From assembly GCA_049889775.1 (NCBI GenBank), contig JBMHCT010000043.1, forward strand, positions 558,001 through 622,000: DNA of 64,000 bases. The letters run 5' to 3'. This DNA comes from Jejuia sp049889775. GTDB taxonomy: Bacteria > Bacteroidota > Bacteroidia > Flavobacteriales > Flavobacteriaceae. The position numbers were made by a program, and so were the translations under genes. The notes beneath the pieces were generated by a model, which made no database searches, was not told the DNA's origin, and saw only the letters and a list, made by a program, of their open reading frames with translations. Positions 54,550-63,074 of this stretch are shown in pieces; the first letter of the stretch is position 1; each line of letters opens with the position of its first letter.

Positions 54550-54985
54550 GCGTTATCGTTTTGAACCTATAGAAATAGATGATTTAATTTAAAACGAAAA
54601 TATTTGAAAATTTGTTCAAATTCAACACGTATCTGTATTGATTTACTAAAAACTTAAATTGAATTGGGAAACTTAATATTTTATTTTTTTGGGCGTTACC
54701 CACAAGGGGTCAGGCTTTCGGCAGTCGCTCCCTCCTGCGTCGGGGAGCTTCAACAAATGCCTCAATCCTTAACGCGGGGTGTGTTTGCTAGGTTTAGTTT
54801 TCAAAAGCCAATTGTAGAGCATTTTAATTGGTGGAGTTTTGTTATTTCGTTTACCGATTTTGTGCGTGGCTCGTTGCGGAAAATCAGCTATGATTTTTTG
54901 CCGTAATCGAAAGATAGCAAATTGCAATGAATTCAGATTGGAATTCATTCACAATTAGCTATAAACATTTTTAGCAAATCGTTAT
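54550..54985. other. 436-bp region without a gene, holding repeat copy B
   Basis: No supported gene. It contains the dispersed repeat at 54691-54775. An 80-codon frame on the + strand runs through the repeat and has no protein-like content. The rest is AT-rich with no feature I can name. Confidence 0.6.
54691..54775. repeat. dispersed intergenic repeat, copy B
   Basis: It matches copy A at 33282-33362 over most of its length: GGGCGTTACC, a GGCTTTC block, GTCGCTCC, CGTCGGGGAGC and CAATCCTTAACGC. Terminal arms GCGTTA (54693-54698) and TAACGC (54770-54775) pair, and each differs from copy A by a compensating change. The internal hairpin GCTCCC/GGGGAGC is also kept. Confidence 0.75.
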
Positions 54986-55534
54986 TTAGTGTTTCATATA
55001 TTTCATATCGAATTCACCTTCTCTAATTTCTACAATTACTCCATTTTCATCAATTGCATCATATTCAAAAGTTCCACCCAATATTCTGTTTTCTAAATCG
55101 TGAAATAAAATTTTTAATTGACCAATATTTTGATCGTTCGTAGCAAAGTTGAAGTCTCTTCCTCCAAAACTATATTTTCCATAGTTCGAAAATTCCTCAT
55201 TCTCAAGGGTATAAATATCTCCCACCTGAACAGATTCAGGTATCACATTAATAATTTTTATTCTTATTGATTGAGAAATAAAATCAGGTGATTCTCCTCC
55301 GTTTCTAAAACGAATGCTTAAATATTCTTCATTGTTCCAAGAGATAAATTCAACGTCAGCTGCTAATCCAGTTCCACTAAAACTAACTTTTGGCTTGATT
55401 AACTTTCCATTAACTTTACATTTTATTCCACCTCTTCCATCGTATACATAATTCGGGTCATCGGTATCCACAGAAGCTTCATCACAACTTGTCAGTCCAA
55501 TTAAGCATAGTATAAGTATTAATTTGAATTTCAT
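54986..55534 (-). CDS. lipoprotein, DUF6252-like
   Basis: A 182-residue lipoprotein (Cys17, IGLTSC) with a beta-rich body. GIKCKVNGKLIKPKVS and the C-terminal GGTFEYDAIDENGVIVEIREGEFD resemble small flavobacterial lipoproteins grouped as DUF6252. No function is known. It has its own upstream region of 200 bases. Confidence 0.75.
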   Translation of the reverse strand: MKFKLILILCLIGLTSCDEASVDTDDPNYVYDGRGGIKCKVNGKLIKPKVSFSGTGLAADVEFISWNNEEYLSIRFRNGGESPDFISQSIRIKIINVIPESVQVGDIYTLENEEFSNYGKYSFGGRDFNFATNDQNIGQLKILFHDLENRILGGTFEYDAIDENGVIVEIREGEFDMKYMKH

Positions 55535-55711
55535 TATTTACCATTTTATAATAGATGTTGTTTATCTCTAAGGGTTGCGTCAAAATGTTTACCAACGTAA
55601 TCAAGGATATTCTTAATTGCTCTAAGGTTTTTAACCCTTAATAAAACAAGATAGCCGAAAATTTGTACAAAGTCAATACGGTTCACTTAAATAATTCTCA
55701 ATATTTCAAAC

Positions 55712-55719
55712 TACATTTG
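55712..55719 (+). promoter_or_regulatory. Bacteroidetes -7 element of the GNAT gene
   Basis: TACATTTG, 16 bases before the ATG; the -33 box is not clear. Confidence 0.38.
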
Positions 55720-55735
55720 GTTTCAACTTTGAGGC

Positions 55736-56431
55736 ATGAGTCACTTTCAAAAAACATTGCAAAACCCAATTTGGTATTCCTTAAAGGAAACCCACCAAAA
55801 CTTTGCTGTGGTTTATGATGAGGTGCAGTTTTACCATCCAGAAATTTGTCCGTTTGGGGCATTTACCAATGCTAAAAAAACCAAAGCGGCACTTACCGCC
55901 TATGCGCAACTCACAAAAGATATGTTTTTGGTTTCTGAAAAAGCGATTCCAACTTATGATGACAACCACGTAGTACTCAATAAACAAATGGAAGGCTGCC
56001 AAATGGTACTCAACAACTTAATTGAAGTTGATATTACCGAAACCATTGTGCCGTTGACCGAAACACACATCCAAGAGATTTATGATTTAATATGGTTGGT
56101 AATGCCTGGGTATTACAAAAAGCGCACATTTGATATGGGTGATTACTTTGGCATTTTTAAAGAAGATAAACTCGTAGCAGTCTCAGGCCAACGCATGCAA
56201 ACCAATGATTTTATTGAGGTAAGTGGTGTGGTAACCCATCCAAACTATACCAGACGTGGATTAGCAAAACAGCTCATTACACATACCACCAAAGAAATTT
56301 TAAAAACAGGAAAGCAAGCCATTTTACACACCACCAAAGGAAACCCAGCAATAGGTTTATACGAAAACCTGGGATTTCAATTGACGCGAGATATGAATTG
56401 GTGGTATTTTAGTAGGCGTAAAGCTTTGTAG
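55736..56431 (+). CDS. GNAT-family N-acetyltransferase
   Basis: A 231-residue protein. The C-terminal half (about 110-231) is a GNAT fold: VVTHPNYTRRGLAKQLITHT is the acetyl-CoA loop, followed by HTTKGNPAIGLYENLGFQLTRD. The N-terminal half is a second, degenerate domain of the kind seen in FR47-like proteins. It acetylates an unknown small molecule or peptide. No functional context from neighbours. Confidence 0.9.
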   Translation: MSHFQKTLQNPIWYSLKETHQNFAVVYDEVQFYHPEICPFGAFTNAKKTKAALTAYAQLTKDMFLVSEKAIPTYDDNHVVLNKQMEGCQMVLNNLIEVDITETIVPLTETHIQEIYDLIWLVMPGYYKKRTFDMGDYFGIFKEDKLVAVSGQRMQTNDFIEVSGVVTHPNYTRRGLAKQLITHTTKEILKTGKQAILHTTKGNPAIGLYENLGFQLTRDMNWWYFSRRKAL

Positions 56432-56451
56432 TGTTTTTGTATGGGTTACAG

Positions 56452-56484
56452 TTTAAAAGTCGCAATTTGTAGGTGTTATATTTG
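56452..56484 (+). promoter_or_regulatory. possible promoter of the DUF481 gene
   Basis: TTTA (56452-56455), 21-base spacer, TATATTTG (56477-56484), 24 bases before the ATG at 56508. Confidence 0.48.
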
Positions 56485-56507
56485 TATGGACTTAAAAAGA
56501 CAATTTC

Positions 56508-57326
56508 ATGAAACGACCAATGAAAAACGTTTTTTACTTCTTGTGTTTTTTGCCACTTGTTTTATCTGCTCAAATTAACGAAAGCGATACGTTAAAACTA
56601 AAAGCAAATCTATCGTTAACTGGTTTTTTACAGGGTGGTAATGTGCAAACCGTGATTTTTAGAACAACTTCTGAAGTGAGTTTTAAACCTTGGAAAAATT
56701 GGATATTCAAAACAAGAAATTCCTACGTGTACCAAGAATTTGGAAAAGAAAAGGCAGATGAGGATATTTTGAGTCTTAACTTTTTATACATCAACCCAGA
56801 ACGGAAATTCTATCCTTTGTTTTTAGGATTTGTGAGTACTAATTTTAGAAGGGAAATTGATTTGAGATATTTATACGGCGCAGGAATAACATACCAGGTA
56901 TGGCAAGAAAAGGATAATTGGTTAAAGTTTTCACTATCCAGCGAATATGAGCGTACAGATTTTAATAAAACAGACTTTAATCGTTCTAATTATGATGGAC
57001 AACAATCTATAAGTACGCTTAGGGGAACGCTTTGGGTAAATGGCAAATACCATCTTTTTAAGAAAAAAGTAATTTTCAATCATGTAACTTACTTTCAACC
57101 CTCACTTCAAGAAAGTGATAATTTTAGATGGCAGGCCGATATTGGTCTAGAGTTGCCAGTTTGGGATTTTTTGAACTTCAAAATTAATTATCTTCATACG
57201 TTTGAGAGCATTGTGGTACAAGGGCAGCAAAGAGAGGACCGATTTTTAACTTTTGGTTTTACCCTAAAAACTCTGGATAAAGGAAAAGGTAAATCTCAAA
57301 ATCAATCCAACGAATCGGGTTCATAA
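56508..57326 (+). CDS. DUF481-family outer-membrane protein
   Basis: A 272-residue protein with a signal peptide (LVLSAQ) and a barrel-like alternation of aromatic and polar residues (GFLQGGNVQTVIFRTTSEVSF, LFLGFVSTNFRREIDLRYLYGAGITYQVW). This matches the DUF481 family of outer-membrane proteins. A start at 56520 is equally possible. The last 25 bases overlap the end of the converging gene on the other strand. Role unknown. Confidence 0.8.
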   Translation: MKRPMKNVFYFLCFLPLVLSAQINESDTLKLKANLSLTGFLQGGNVQTVIFRTTSEVSFKPWKNWIFKTRNSYVYQEFGKEKADEDILSLNFLYINPERKFYPLFLGFVSTNFRREIDLRYLYGAGITYQVWQEKDNWLKFSLSSEYERTDFNKTDFNRSNYDGQQSISTLRGTLWVNGKYHLFKKKVIFNHVTYFQPSLQESDNFRWQADIGLELPVWDFLNFKINYLHTFESIVVQGQQREDRFLTFGFTLKTLDKGKGKSQNQSNESGS

Positions 57327-58711
57327 TCTAATGGTAGAAAGTCTCCAAACTTTTCAAAACTCCAGTAGCCTTCCAGACTCACATCTAAAGGATTAATTAA
57401 AATACCGCGTTTATCTAAAACTGGAAATTTTTTTAGTGGAATTATTGAAGAGGTCTGCGCTACAGGTGCTCGGGATTTACTAAAAACACCCTGGCGAACA
57501 TAGGCCAATTCTTCCTTTTCTTTTGTATACACTACTGAAATATTATTTTCAAAACTTAAGGTTGGTATATCTTTCTGAAACGTCACTATTTCAGAAGAAT
57601 TTAATCCTGATTTATAGAGGTAATCTGTAAACCTAGGCAAATTGCGCTTTCTTACTATTGCAATAGCTGAATCTACTGCTGTTTTAGGAGTATCAATGAC
57701 CTTAGACAAATTATTTATGCCACTAATTTTTGACCTACGTAAAAATGCACTGGCTTTAGCAATTTCTTCATCAGTAGGGCGCTGTTTATTTCTCTCTCGC
57801 CTAAATTGATTGACGATAAATCCATCTTCTTCTATTTCATTCTTAAGTAATGCTCTATAAAAATGCAGGTTAGAGCCATTGTAAGCTTTTAGTCTATTTT
57901 GTTGCCATTGCTTTTGTTTGCGCTTACTACCTTTTAATGGTTGATAAAATGCATAACCCAAGTAGGTGAGATAATTGCCGATAATTTCAAAATGTGTCAA
58001 ATCGTAACTTATTTGATATCCAAGAGCCTCATTTTTTATCTGTAACTTATCTCTTGCAAATGCAGTAAAAGTCTTGGTGTCATAATTGTATTCAAAGTGC
58101 AATGTTTTGGGGTTAAGAATTTCACAGGATTTTGCTATTTCTGATTTTCCTAAGAATGCTTCTTTAAACGACAGCAAATTATACTCCCAAACCTTATCAT
58201 AAACTGTTTTTTTAATTACAATTTCGTCAAGTTGGTCTGCTTGTTCTTCCAGATAAAACACTAAATTGTCCCGAACGGTTTCAGTGTCTAGTGGAAAACT
58301 CAAAGTTTTATAACCCAAATACGAAATAATTAATTCATATTGCCCATCATCCACTTCTAAGCGAAACTCGCCTTTGGTGTTTGTAATCGCTCCCGTAGTT
58401 GTGTTGTTTAGGTACACCGAGGCACCTTCAAGAGGTTCGGTATCATCAAGTACAATACCTGAAATAATACTTTGTCCCTCTAAATTAAGCTGAACAAAAA
58501 TCAAGAAAAGTAGTACTAAAGTAGGTTTCAATTTAATATTTCTCTGGAACAAACGTTTGATGGTGCCACCTTTCCCAGAGGCATCTCGACCTTCAAAAAT
58601 GATAACCACTTTTAACCCTTGTTTTTTCACCCATTCTTGTAGGTGTACTAAATCGGTATGTAATTCTTTTAAAGTAGCTTCATATGCTTTGTTAGATATG
58701 TGTTTACTCAT
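57302..58711 (-). CDS. carboxypeptidase-regulatory-domain protein fused to a ppk2 N-terminal remnant
   Basis: A 469-residue frame with two parts of different origin. Residues 1-53 match the N-terminus of polyphosphate kinase 2 up to its Walker A loop. Residues 61-80 are a signal peptide, and from about 82 comes a carboxypeptidase-regulatory-like domain (SGIVLDDTEPLEGASVYLNN) followed by a beta/alpha body of unknown fold, ending YEPDSLD. A TTG at 58531 (position 61) would give the bare 409-residue secreted protein. No stop or frameshift separates the parts. If the long form is made, the signal would be internal. The secreted part is a common type in flavobacteria, function unknown. Confidence 0.75.
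   Translation of the reverse strand: MSKHISNKAYEATLKELHTDLVHLQEWVKKQGLKVVIIFEGRDASGKGGTIKRLFQRNIKLKPTLVLLFLIFVQLNLEGQSIISGIVLDDTEPLEGASVYLNNTTTGAITNTKGEFRLEVDDGQYELIISYLGYKTLSFPLDTETVRDNLVFYLEEQADQLDEIVIKKTVYDKVWEYNLLSFKEAFLGKSEIAKSCEILNPKTLHFEYNYDTKTFTAFARDKLQIKNEALGYQISYDLTHFEIIGNYLTYLGYAFYQPLKGSKRKQKQWQQNRLKAYNGSNLHFYRALLKNEIEEDGFIVNQFRRERNKQRPTDEEIAKASAFLRRSKISGINNLSKVIDTPKTAVDSAIAIVRKRNLPRFTDYLYKSGLNSSEIVTFQKDIPTLSFENNISVVYTKEKEELAYVRQGVFSKSRAPVAQTSSIIPLKKFPVLDKRGILINPLDVSLEGYWSFEKFGDFLPLDYEPDSLD
58553..58711 (-). pseudogene. 5' remnant of polyphosphate kinase 2
   Basis: About 53 codons: LVHLQEWVKKQGLKVVIIFE, then GRDASGKGGTIKR. The second block is the PPK2 Walker A motif. The enzyme normally continues for about 200 more residues with the Walker B and lid, absent here. 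The frame passes straight into the downstream gene's signal peptide. A -7 element, TAGATTTG, sits at 58731-58738 on the - strand, so the old promoter is probably kept. No remaining 3' ppk2 part is seen in the window. Confidence 0.8.
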
Positions 58712-58730
58712 CTTGCAGTCTTGAGATTCT

Positions 58731-58738
58731 CAAATCTA
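58731..58738 (-). promoter_or_regulatory. -7 element of the former ppk2 promoter
   Basis: CAAATCTA on the + strand, TAGATTTG on the - strand, 20 bases before ATG 58711. Confidence 0.45.
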
Positions 58739-58920
58739 AAGAAATAAATGTATTGTCCAGTTAAGACATGAAAGTTGATTATTTAAAAACTTGACTTTAG
58801 CTGAACTATAAATTTATGGCTATAAAATAACTGATATAAAACTTAACAATGGGGTTTATGTGTTTAGGTAAAAACCTAAAACAACTATCTTGCTTAAACC
58901 AATTGAACAAAAATTGAAAA

Positions 58921-60159
58921 ATGAAGAAGACATTAACATTATTATTTATAGTTTTTTTAAGCTTAGTCCAGGCACAAGATTGGATGGGAATTAATGTGCC
59001 AGCAGATCCTGGAACAGGAAAAGAGTGGGTATTGCAGGATAATTTATCAGATGACTTTAACTATTCTGCGCTAGCAAGTAATAAAGGCACAACCTTTAGA
59101 GAAAGATGGGATGATTTTTATCATAACTCATGGCAGGGACCTGGTCTTACTACTTGGGCAAGAAATCACTCCTTAGTGGAGGGTGGAGAGCTCAAGTTAA
59201 TTGCATCACGATATCAAACTAATAGAGTAAACGCCGGAGCAGTGCATTCTGAAAACCTTGTAGGCTATCCTGTTTATATTGAAGTGAGAGCTAAAATTAT
59301 GAATTCTGTTCTAGCAAACGGTGGTTGGATGCTCAGTCCTGACGATACTCAAGAAATTGATTTTATGGAAGGTTACGGAGCTACATGGTGTAACAACTGC
59401 CCCAATGGACAACAAAATCAAAGTTGGTTTGCGCAACGCATGCATGTGAGTCACCATGTGTTTATAAGAAACCCTTTTACAGATTGGCAACCTAGCGAAT
59501 TCGGCACAAATACTGGTAATCCATCTCCACATCCAACTTGGATAACCAGAAATGACGGCGCTGGAAATATTAATTGGAAAGATGATTATCATAGATATGG
59601 CGTGTATTGGCAAGACCCAACTCATCTTTATTACTACATTGATGGTGTTGAGGTGACGAGGCGTGAAGGTATGGAGCAGATAGACCCTGTGCATCATACA
59701 AATGCAGATGTAGCAGATGCGGGTAATATGAGTATTGATACTAGAACAGGGTTAAATAAGGATATGTATATTTTGTTTACTGTTGAAGATCAAGATTGGA
59801 GATCTAACAATGCTGTAACACCAACGGATACTGAATTATCGAATACAGAAGATCATACTTTAAGTGTAGATTGGATACGGGTTTATAAACCTGAGAACAT
59901 AGCCTCAGTTGATGAATGGTTCAGTAATAATTTAAAGGTATTGCCAAATCCATTTAATGATAGAATAGAAATAAAGTCTGATCAATCTCTAAAAAAAGTA
60001 GAGTTATATTCTATTGATGGCACAAAATTACTCTCAAAAAATGAAATTAATAAAGCAAATGATACCATCTCAACCGTAAATTTAAGTTCTGGATTGTACA
60101 TTCTTAAAGTTGAAAACGATAACGGTGGTTGGGCTTATAAAAAGGTATTGAAGAATTAG
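58921..60159 (+). CDS. GH16 beta-agarase/porphyranase-like endoglycosidase with type IX sorting tail
   Basis: A 412-residue secreted enzyme: signal peptide (LVQAQ), GH16 catalytic domain at about 20-305, and a type IX secretion C-terminal domain at about 335-412 (PNPFNDRIEI, SGLYILKVENDNGG, KKVLKN). The catalytic motif is EIDFME: nucleophile Glu145, Asp147, acid/base Glu150. DWMGINVPADPGTGKEWVLQD and MHVSHHVFIRNPFTDWQPSE are like beta-agarases and beta-porphyranases, which cut galactans of red algae. The exact substrate is uncertain. It stands alone, 43 kb from the sulfatase operon. Confidence 0.9.
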   Translation: MKKTLTLLFIVFLSLVQAQDWMGINVPADPGTGKEWVLQDNLSDDFNYSALASNKGTTFRERWDDFYHNSWQGPGLTTWARNHSLVEGGELKLIASRYQTNRVNAGAVHSENLVGYPVYIEVRAKIMNSVLANGGWMLSPDDTQEIDFMEGYGATWCNNCPNGQQNQSWFAQRMHVSHHVFIRNPFTDWQPSEFGTNTGNPSPHPTWITRNDGAGNINWKDDYHRYGVYWQDPTHLYYYIDGVEVTRREGMEQIDPVHHTNADVADAGNMSIDTRTGLNKDMYILFTVEDQDWRSNNAVTPTDTELSNTEDHTLSVDWIRVYKPENIASVDEWFSNNLKVLPNPFNDRIEIKSDQSLKKVELYSIDGTKLLSKNEINKANDTISTVNLSSGLYILKVENDNGGWAYKKVLKN

Positions 60160-60185
60160 TCAAGTTGTGGTTTAGTTTAGTTGAT

Positions 60186-60228
60186 AAGGGTGAATAGCGT
60201 GGTGCTTTTCACCTTTTTCTTTTTTCCT
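60186..60228 (+). terminator. intrinsic terminator of the GH16 gene
   Basis: Arms AAGGGTGAA (60186-60194) and TTCACCTTT (60208-60216), 9 bp with one G-T pair, then a T/C-rich run. It lies 27 bases after the stop. Confidence 0.55.
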
Positions 60229-60239
60229 CTTGGATGCGT

Positions 60240-61289
60240 TTAATTTTCAGAATTGAAAAACACTTTATAATAGTGCATTTTCTTCTCCTCGTCATAACCT
60301 CTTTCTAAGTATTCGGTTGAAGCATCAGGTGCATCGATATCTAGTTTTATTTGAATATTCGTGTCGAGTTTAATATCGGTTTTAATTTTTTTCTTTTCTT
60401 TATTTACGACTGCTTCTGCAATATCAAATTGATTTCTAATCACCAAGTTTTGTTCACCTTCAAACTCCTTTTTATAAGTATCAAACTCTCTTTTGTGTTT
60501 GTCTTCTTCAAATAATTCTTCCTTAAAACACTCAACGTTTACTACTTCATTTTCTTTAAAGAAATCAATTGTTTTTGCTAAAAAAGCATTGTGTTCTTGG
60601 GCACCATAAGTTGTTTTAATAATTGCAGAAGAAAAGTCTTTACAAAATTCAATATAATTTTGCGTATGGCTATTGGCATCATCAGCATATTTTATATTTA
60701 AAAAATGGTTTATCCAATATTGTGCGTCATAACTATTATTATCAACACTAAAGATTATAGGTCCTTCTGTGTCGCTTTGGTTTAATATTAAACATCCCTT
60801 ATCCACTTTTTTAGAGCTAATACCCTTTTGAACTAACACATCGTAGCTGTTATTCTCCAAATAGGTTTGAAAAAAGTTTACCTTATTTTCTATTTTAAAA
60901 ATTCCAACAGCATTTGTGGTAATATCTCTAAATTCTATCCCTTCAAACATTACAATTAAAACATCGCCAGTTTTAATATTTGCTGAGTTAGACTGCTCAT
61001 ATAAATGCATCAAAATATGCTTTGAGGTCTCAACAAAAGCATCCTCATCATTAAATAATTGCATTGCATAGGTGTTAATTTCGTTTAAGGAAATATTGGC
61101 GTGATGGTTGAAGCGATAACTTTGTACAAGGTTACCAAATGGCCTTAGTAGAAAAGGCAACATTAAATCATAACTAGCTTCATCAAAGTCTACCACTTTT
61201 TCTGAAAAGGCATTTTTAGTATCGTTAAACTTATTACCAACTTTATGAATTATAAATTTTGAAATTGAGGCGTTTTTTCTTGAAATCAT
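60240..61289 (-). CDS. nucleoid-associated protein (NdpA/NA37 family)
   Basis: A 349-residue soluble protein. The opening ISKFIIHKVGNKFNDTKNAF and the body (GDVLIVMFEGIEFRDITTNAVGIFKIENK) match the NA37/NdpA-like proteins of Bacteroidetes, thought to be linked to the nucleoid. The C-terminal end is rich in charged residues. It has no operon partner. DNA binding is inferred only from family membership. Confidence 0.85.
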   Translation of the reverse strand: MISRKNASISKFIIHKVGNKFNDTKNAFSEKVVDFDEASYDLMLPFLLRPFGNLVQSYRFNHHANISLNEINTYAMQLFNDEDAFVETSKHILMHLYEQSNSANIKTGDVLIVMFEGIEFRDITTNAVGIFKIENKVNFFQTYLENNSYDVLVQKGISSKKVDKGCLILNQSDTEGPIIFSVDNNSYDAQYWINHFLNIKYADDANSHTQNYIEFCKDFSSAIIKTTYGAQEHNAFLAKTIDFFKENEVVNVECFKEELFEEDKHKREFDTYKKEFEGEQNLVIRNQFDIAEAVVNKEKKKIKTDIKLDTNIQIKLDIDAPDASTEYLERGYDEEKKMHYYKVFFNSEN

Positions 61290-61340
61290 TAATTTGATAT
61301 TAGTAGTGCAATAGTATTAAAATATGTTGAATATGATACA

Positions 61341-61376
61341 AAAAAAGAGGCGCCAAAGCAAAAGCACTTTGACGCC
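61341..61376 (-). terminator. intrinsic terminator of the OmpA-family gene
   Basis: Stem GGCGTCAAAG and CTTTGGCGCC on the - strand (10 bp with one T-G pair) around an 8-base loop, then TCTTTTTT. It lies 36 bases after the stop at 61413. Confidence 0.8.
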
Positions 61377-61412
61377 CTAGATTCGAGGACTTGAATTTTG
61401 GTGGTTATAAAC

Positions 61413-62945
61413 CTACATTTTTATAAACTCCACTCTTCTATTTTCTGATTTACCTTCTGCAGTGTTATTATCCCCGACTGGTGTACTTTCTCCTTTACCA
61501 TCGGTTGCTAATCTATATCCAGAAATGTTATAAATATTTACAAGCGCATTTTTAACGGCTTCAGCTCGTGCTTTAGATAATTTTAAATTGGACTCATCGC
61601 TACCATCGGCATCTGTGTGCCCTACAATTTTTAATTTGATATTTTCATCTTGCATTAAAACTTGAGAAATTTGTCTTACAATGCCTAAAGACCTCGGCTT
61701 TATATTGGCAGAGTTAGAATCGAATAAAATACCATTGGTAGATATTTTTCCTTCTGCCATTAACTTACGTCTTAAATCTACACCACCTTCTGCTACTTTA
61801 AGATTAGAAATGAAAATTTTGTCTTTACCATCTTTAAGCCCTTTAACGTTAAATTTAAGATATTTCAGTACTTCTGGTTTATACATAAATTGTGGAATAT
61901 CTATATATTTTTCTTCATTTACCCATAACCTAAAGCGTTTCTTGTTTACAGCAATAGAAATATGCGGTTTGTTTAGAACAGCCTTTCTAATATCTGCTGT
62001 TAGACTTGAGTTTATAGGGTTACTATTGTCTCTGTTAGTGGCTCGTATATTGAATGCGCCAAATTGCCCAAGAGGCAGACCAGCAAAAACATAGGTACTG
62101 CGTTCTACAAAGTTAGTATTATCTGAAATATATGTTTGTAAATAAGCCGTTGAGGAGGTTTGATTGTCTAAACCACTGGTAAGAATGTCAAATTCTATGG
62201 TATATTCTTCCGGTAAGGCATCCATCGTTGGAATATACATTAAACCATAACCTCCTTTAAGTTCAAACCATTTTCCCTCTACTTTACCAAACTTTACTAC
62301 TTCGCCAGTTCCGTTTGTATTCCATTTACTTGGGAAATCACCAATAAAATCTTGCGAAAAATCATCGTAAAATAAAACTTTATCGCCAGGAACAAAATCA
62401 AATTTGCTGTAAGCTTCCAAGTCATCTGAAATATTTTTTACTTCTTTGACTGGTTCGGGGTCTGACGATGTATTTGAGTTATTTGAATTTTCATTTTCAT
62501 CAGAATCATTCTCATTCTCAGAGGTTTCTTCCGTCTCTTGTTCCTCACGCTCGCGTTGTCCTAAAAGTAATTCTTTTGATGTTTGGATACTATATTTTAG
62601 AGCCTTTTTAGCTTTGTTGATCTGTAAAGTTGCCTTGCCTTGTTTTAAAACACTAACCCCATCTAAATCTCCTAATATATCAGGAGCACTATCGCTTAAA
62701 CCTTGCAAGTCATCTAAAGCATCCTCTAAAACATCTATATCTTCATCGTCTAGTGGAGTGCCAGCAGCAGCATATCCGTCATATTTATAAACTTTATCAT
62801 AAATATCGAAAGATTCCTGAACGAATCTATCCACACTAGTTATGCCCACCCTACTATTGGGGCGCTTTAGTTTTTTTGTCTGCCCATGGGATAGAGGCAT
62901 AATAAACAAAAACAACGCTGTAACGAATGAGATGTTTATATTCAT
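61413..62945 (-). CDS. OmpA-family protein with lectin-like middle domain
   Basis: A 510-residue exported protein (signal PLSHGQ). Order: helical N-terminal part (about 25-125), an acidic Glu/Asn/Ser-rich linker (about 130-165), a beta-sandwich domain like concanavalin-type lectins (about 180-385; DDFSQDFIGDFPSKWN), and a C-terminal OmpA domain (about 398-510; ILFDSNSANIKPRSLG, VGHTDADGSDESN, KGESTPVGDN, NRRVEFI) that binds peptidoglycan. It likely bridges outer membrane and cell wall. The genes beside it are unrelated. Confidence 0.9.
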   Translation of the reverse strand: MNINISFVTALFLFIMPLSHGQTKKLKRPNSRVGITSVDRFVQESFDIYDKVYKYDGYAAAGTPLDDEDIDVLEDALDDLQGLSDSAPDILGDLDGVSVLKQGKATLQINKAKKALKYSIQTSKELLLGQREREEQETEETSENENDSDENENSNNSNTSSDPEPVKEVKNISDDLEAYSKFDFVPGDKVLFYDDFSQDFIGDFPSKWNTNGTGEVVKFGKVEGKWFELKGGYGLMYIPTMDALPEEYTIEFDILTSGLDNQTSSTAYLQTYISDNTNFVERSTYVFAGLPLGQFGAFNIRATNRDNSNPINSSLTADIRKAVLNKPHISIAVNKKRFRLWVNEEKYIDIPQFMYKPEVLKYLKFNVKGLKDGKDKIFISNLKVAEGGVDLRRKLMAEGKISTNGILFDSNSANIKPRSLGIVRQISQVLMQDENIKLKIVGHTDADGSDESNLKLSKARAEAVKNALVNIYNISGYRLATDGKGESTPVGDNNTAEGKSENRRVEFIKM

Positions 62946-63074
62946 TTTTAGTGTGAAATGTTTATATTCAAAAAATTAATAGCTGGCTTAAAGATAAAAA
63001 TTAGTTTTTTACTTACAAATTGGCTTTATCCAAGAAATTAACAATCAAATGTTAATTACTTTGCTGTAAATTAA

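Noticed and set aside
54664..54906. 80-codon frame on the + strand
   Set aside because: It runs across the dispersed repeat at 54691-54775 and has no recognisable protein pattern or start signal.
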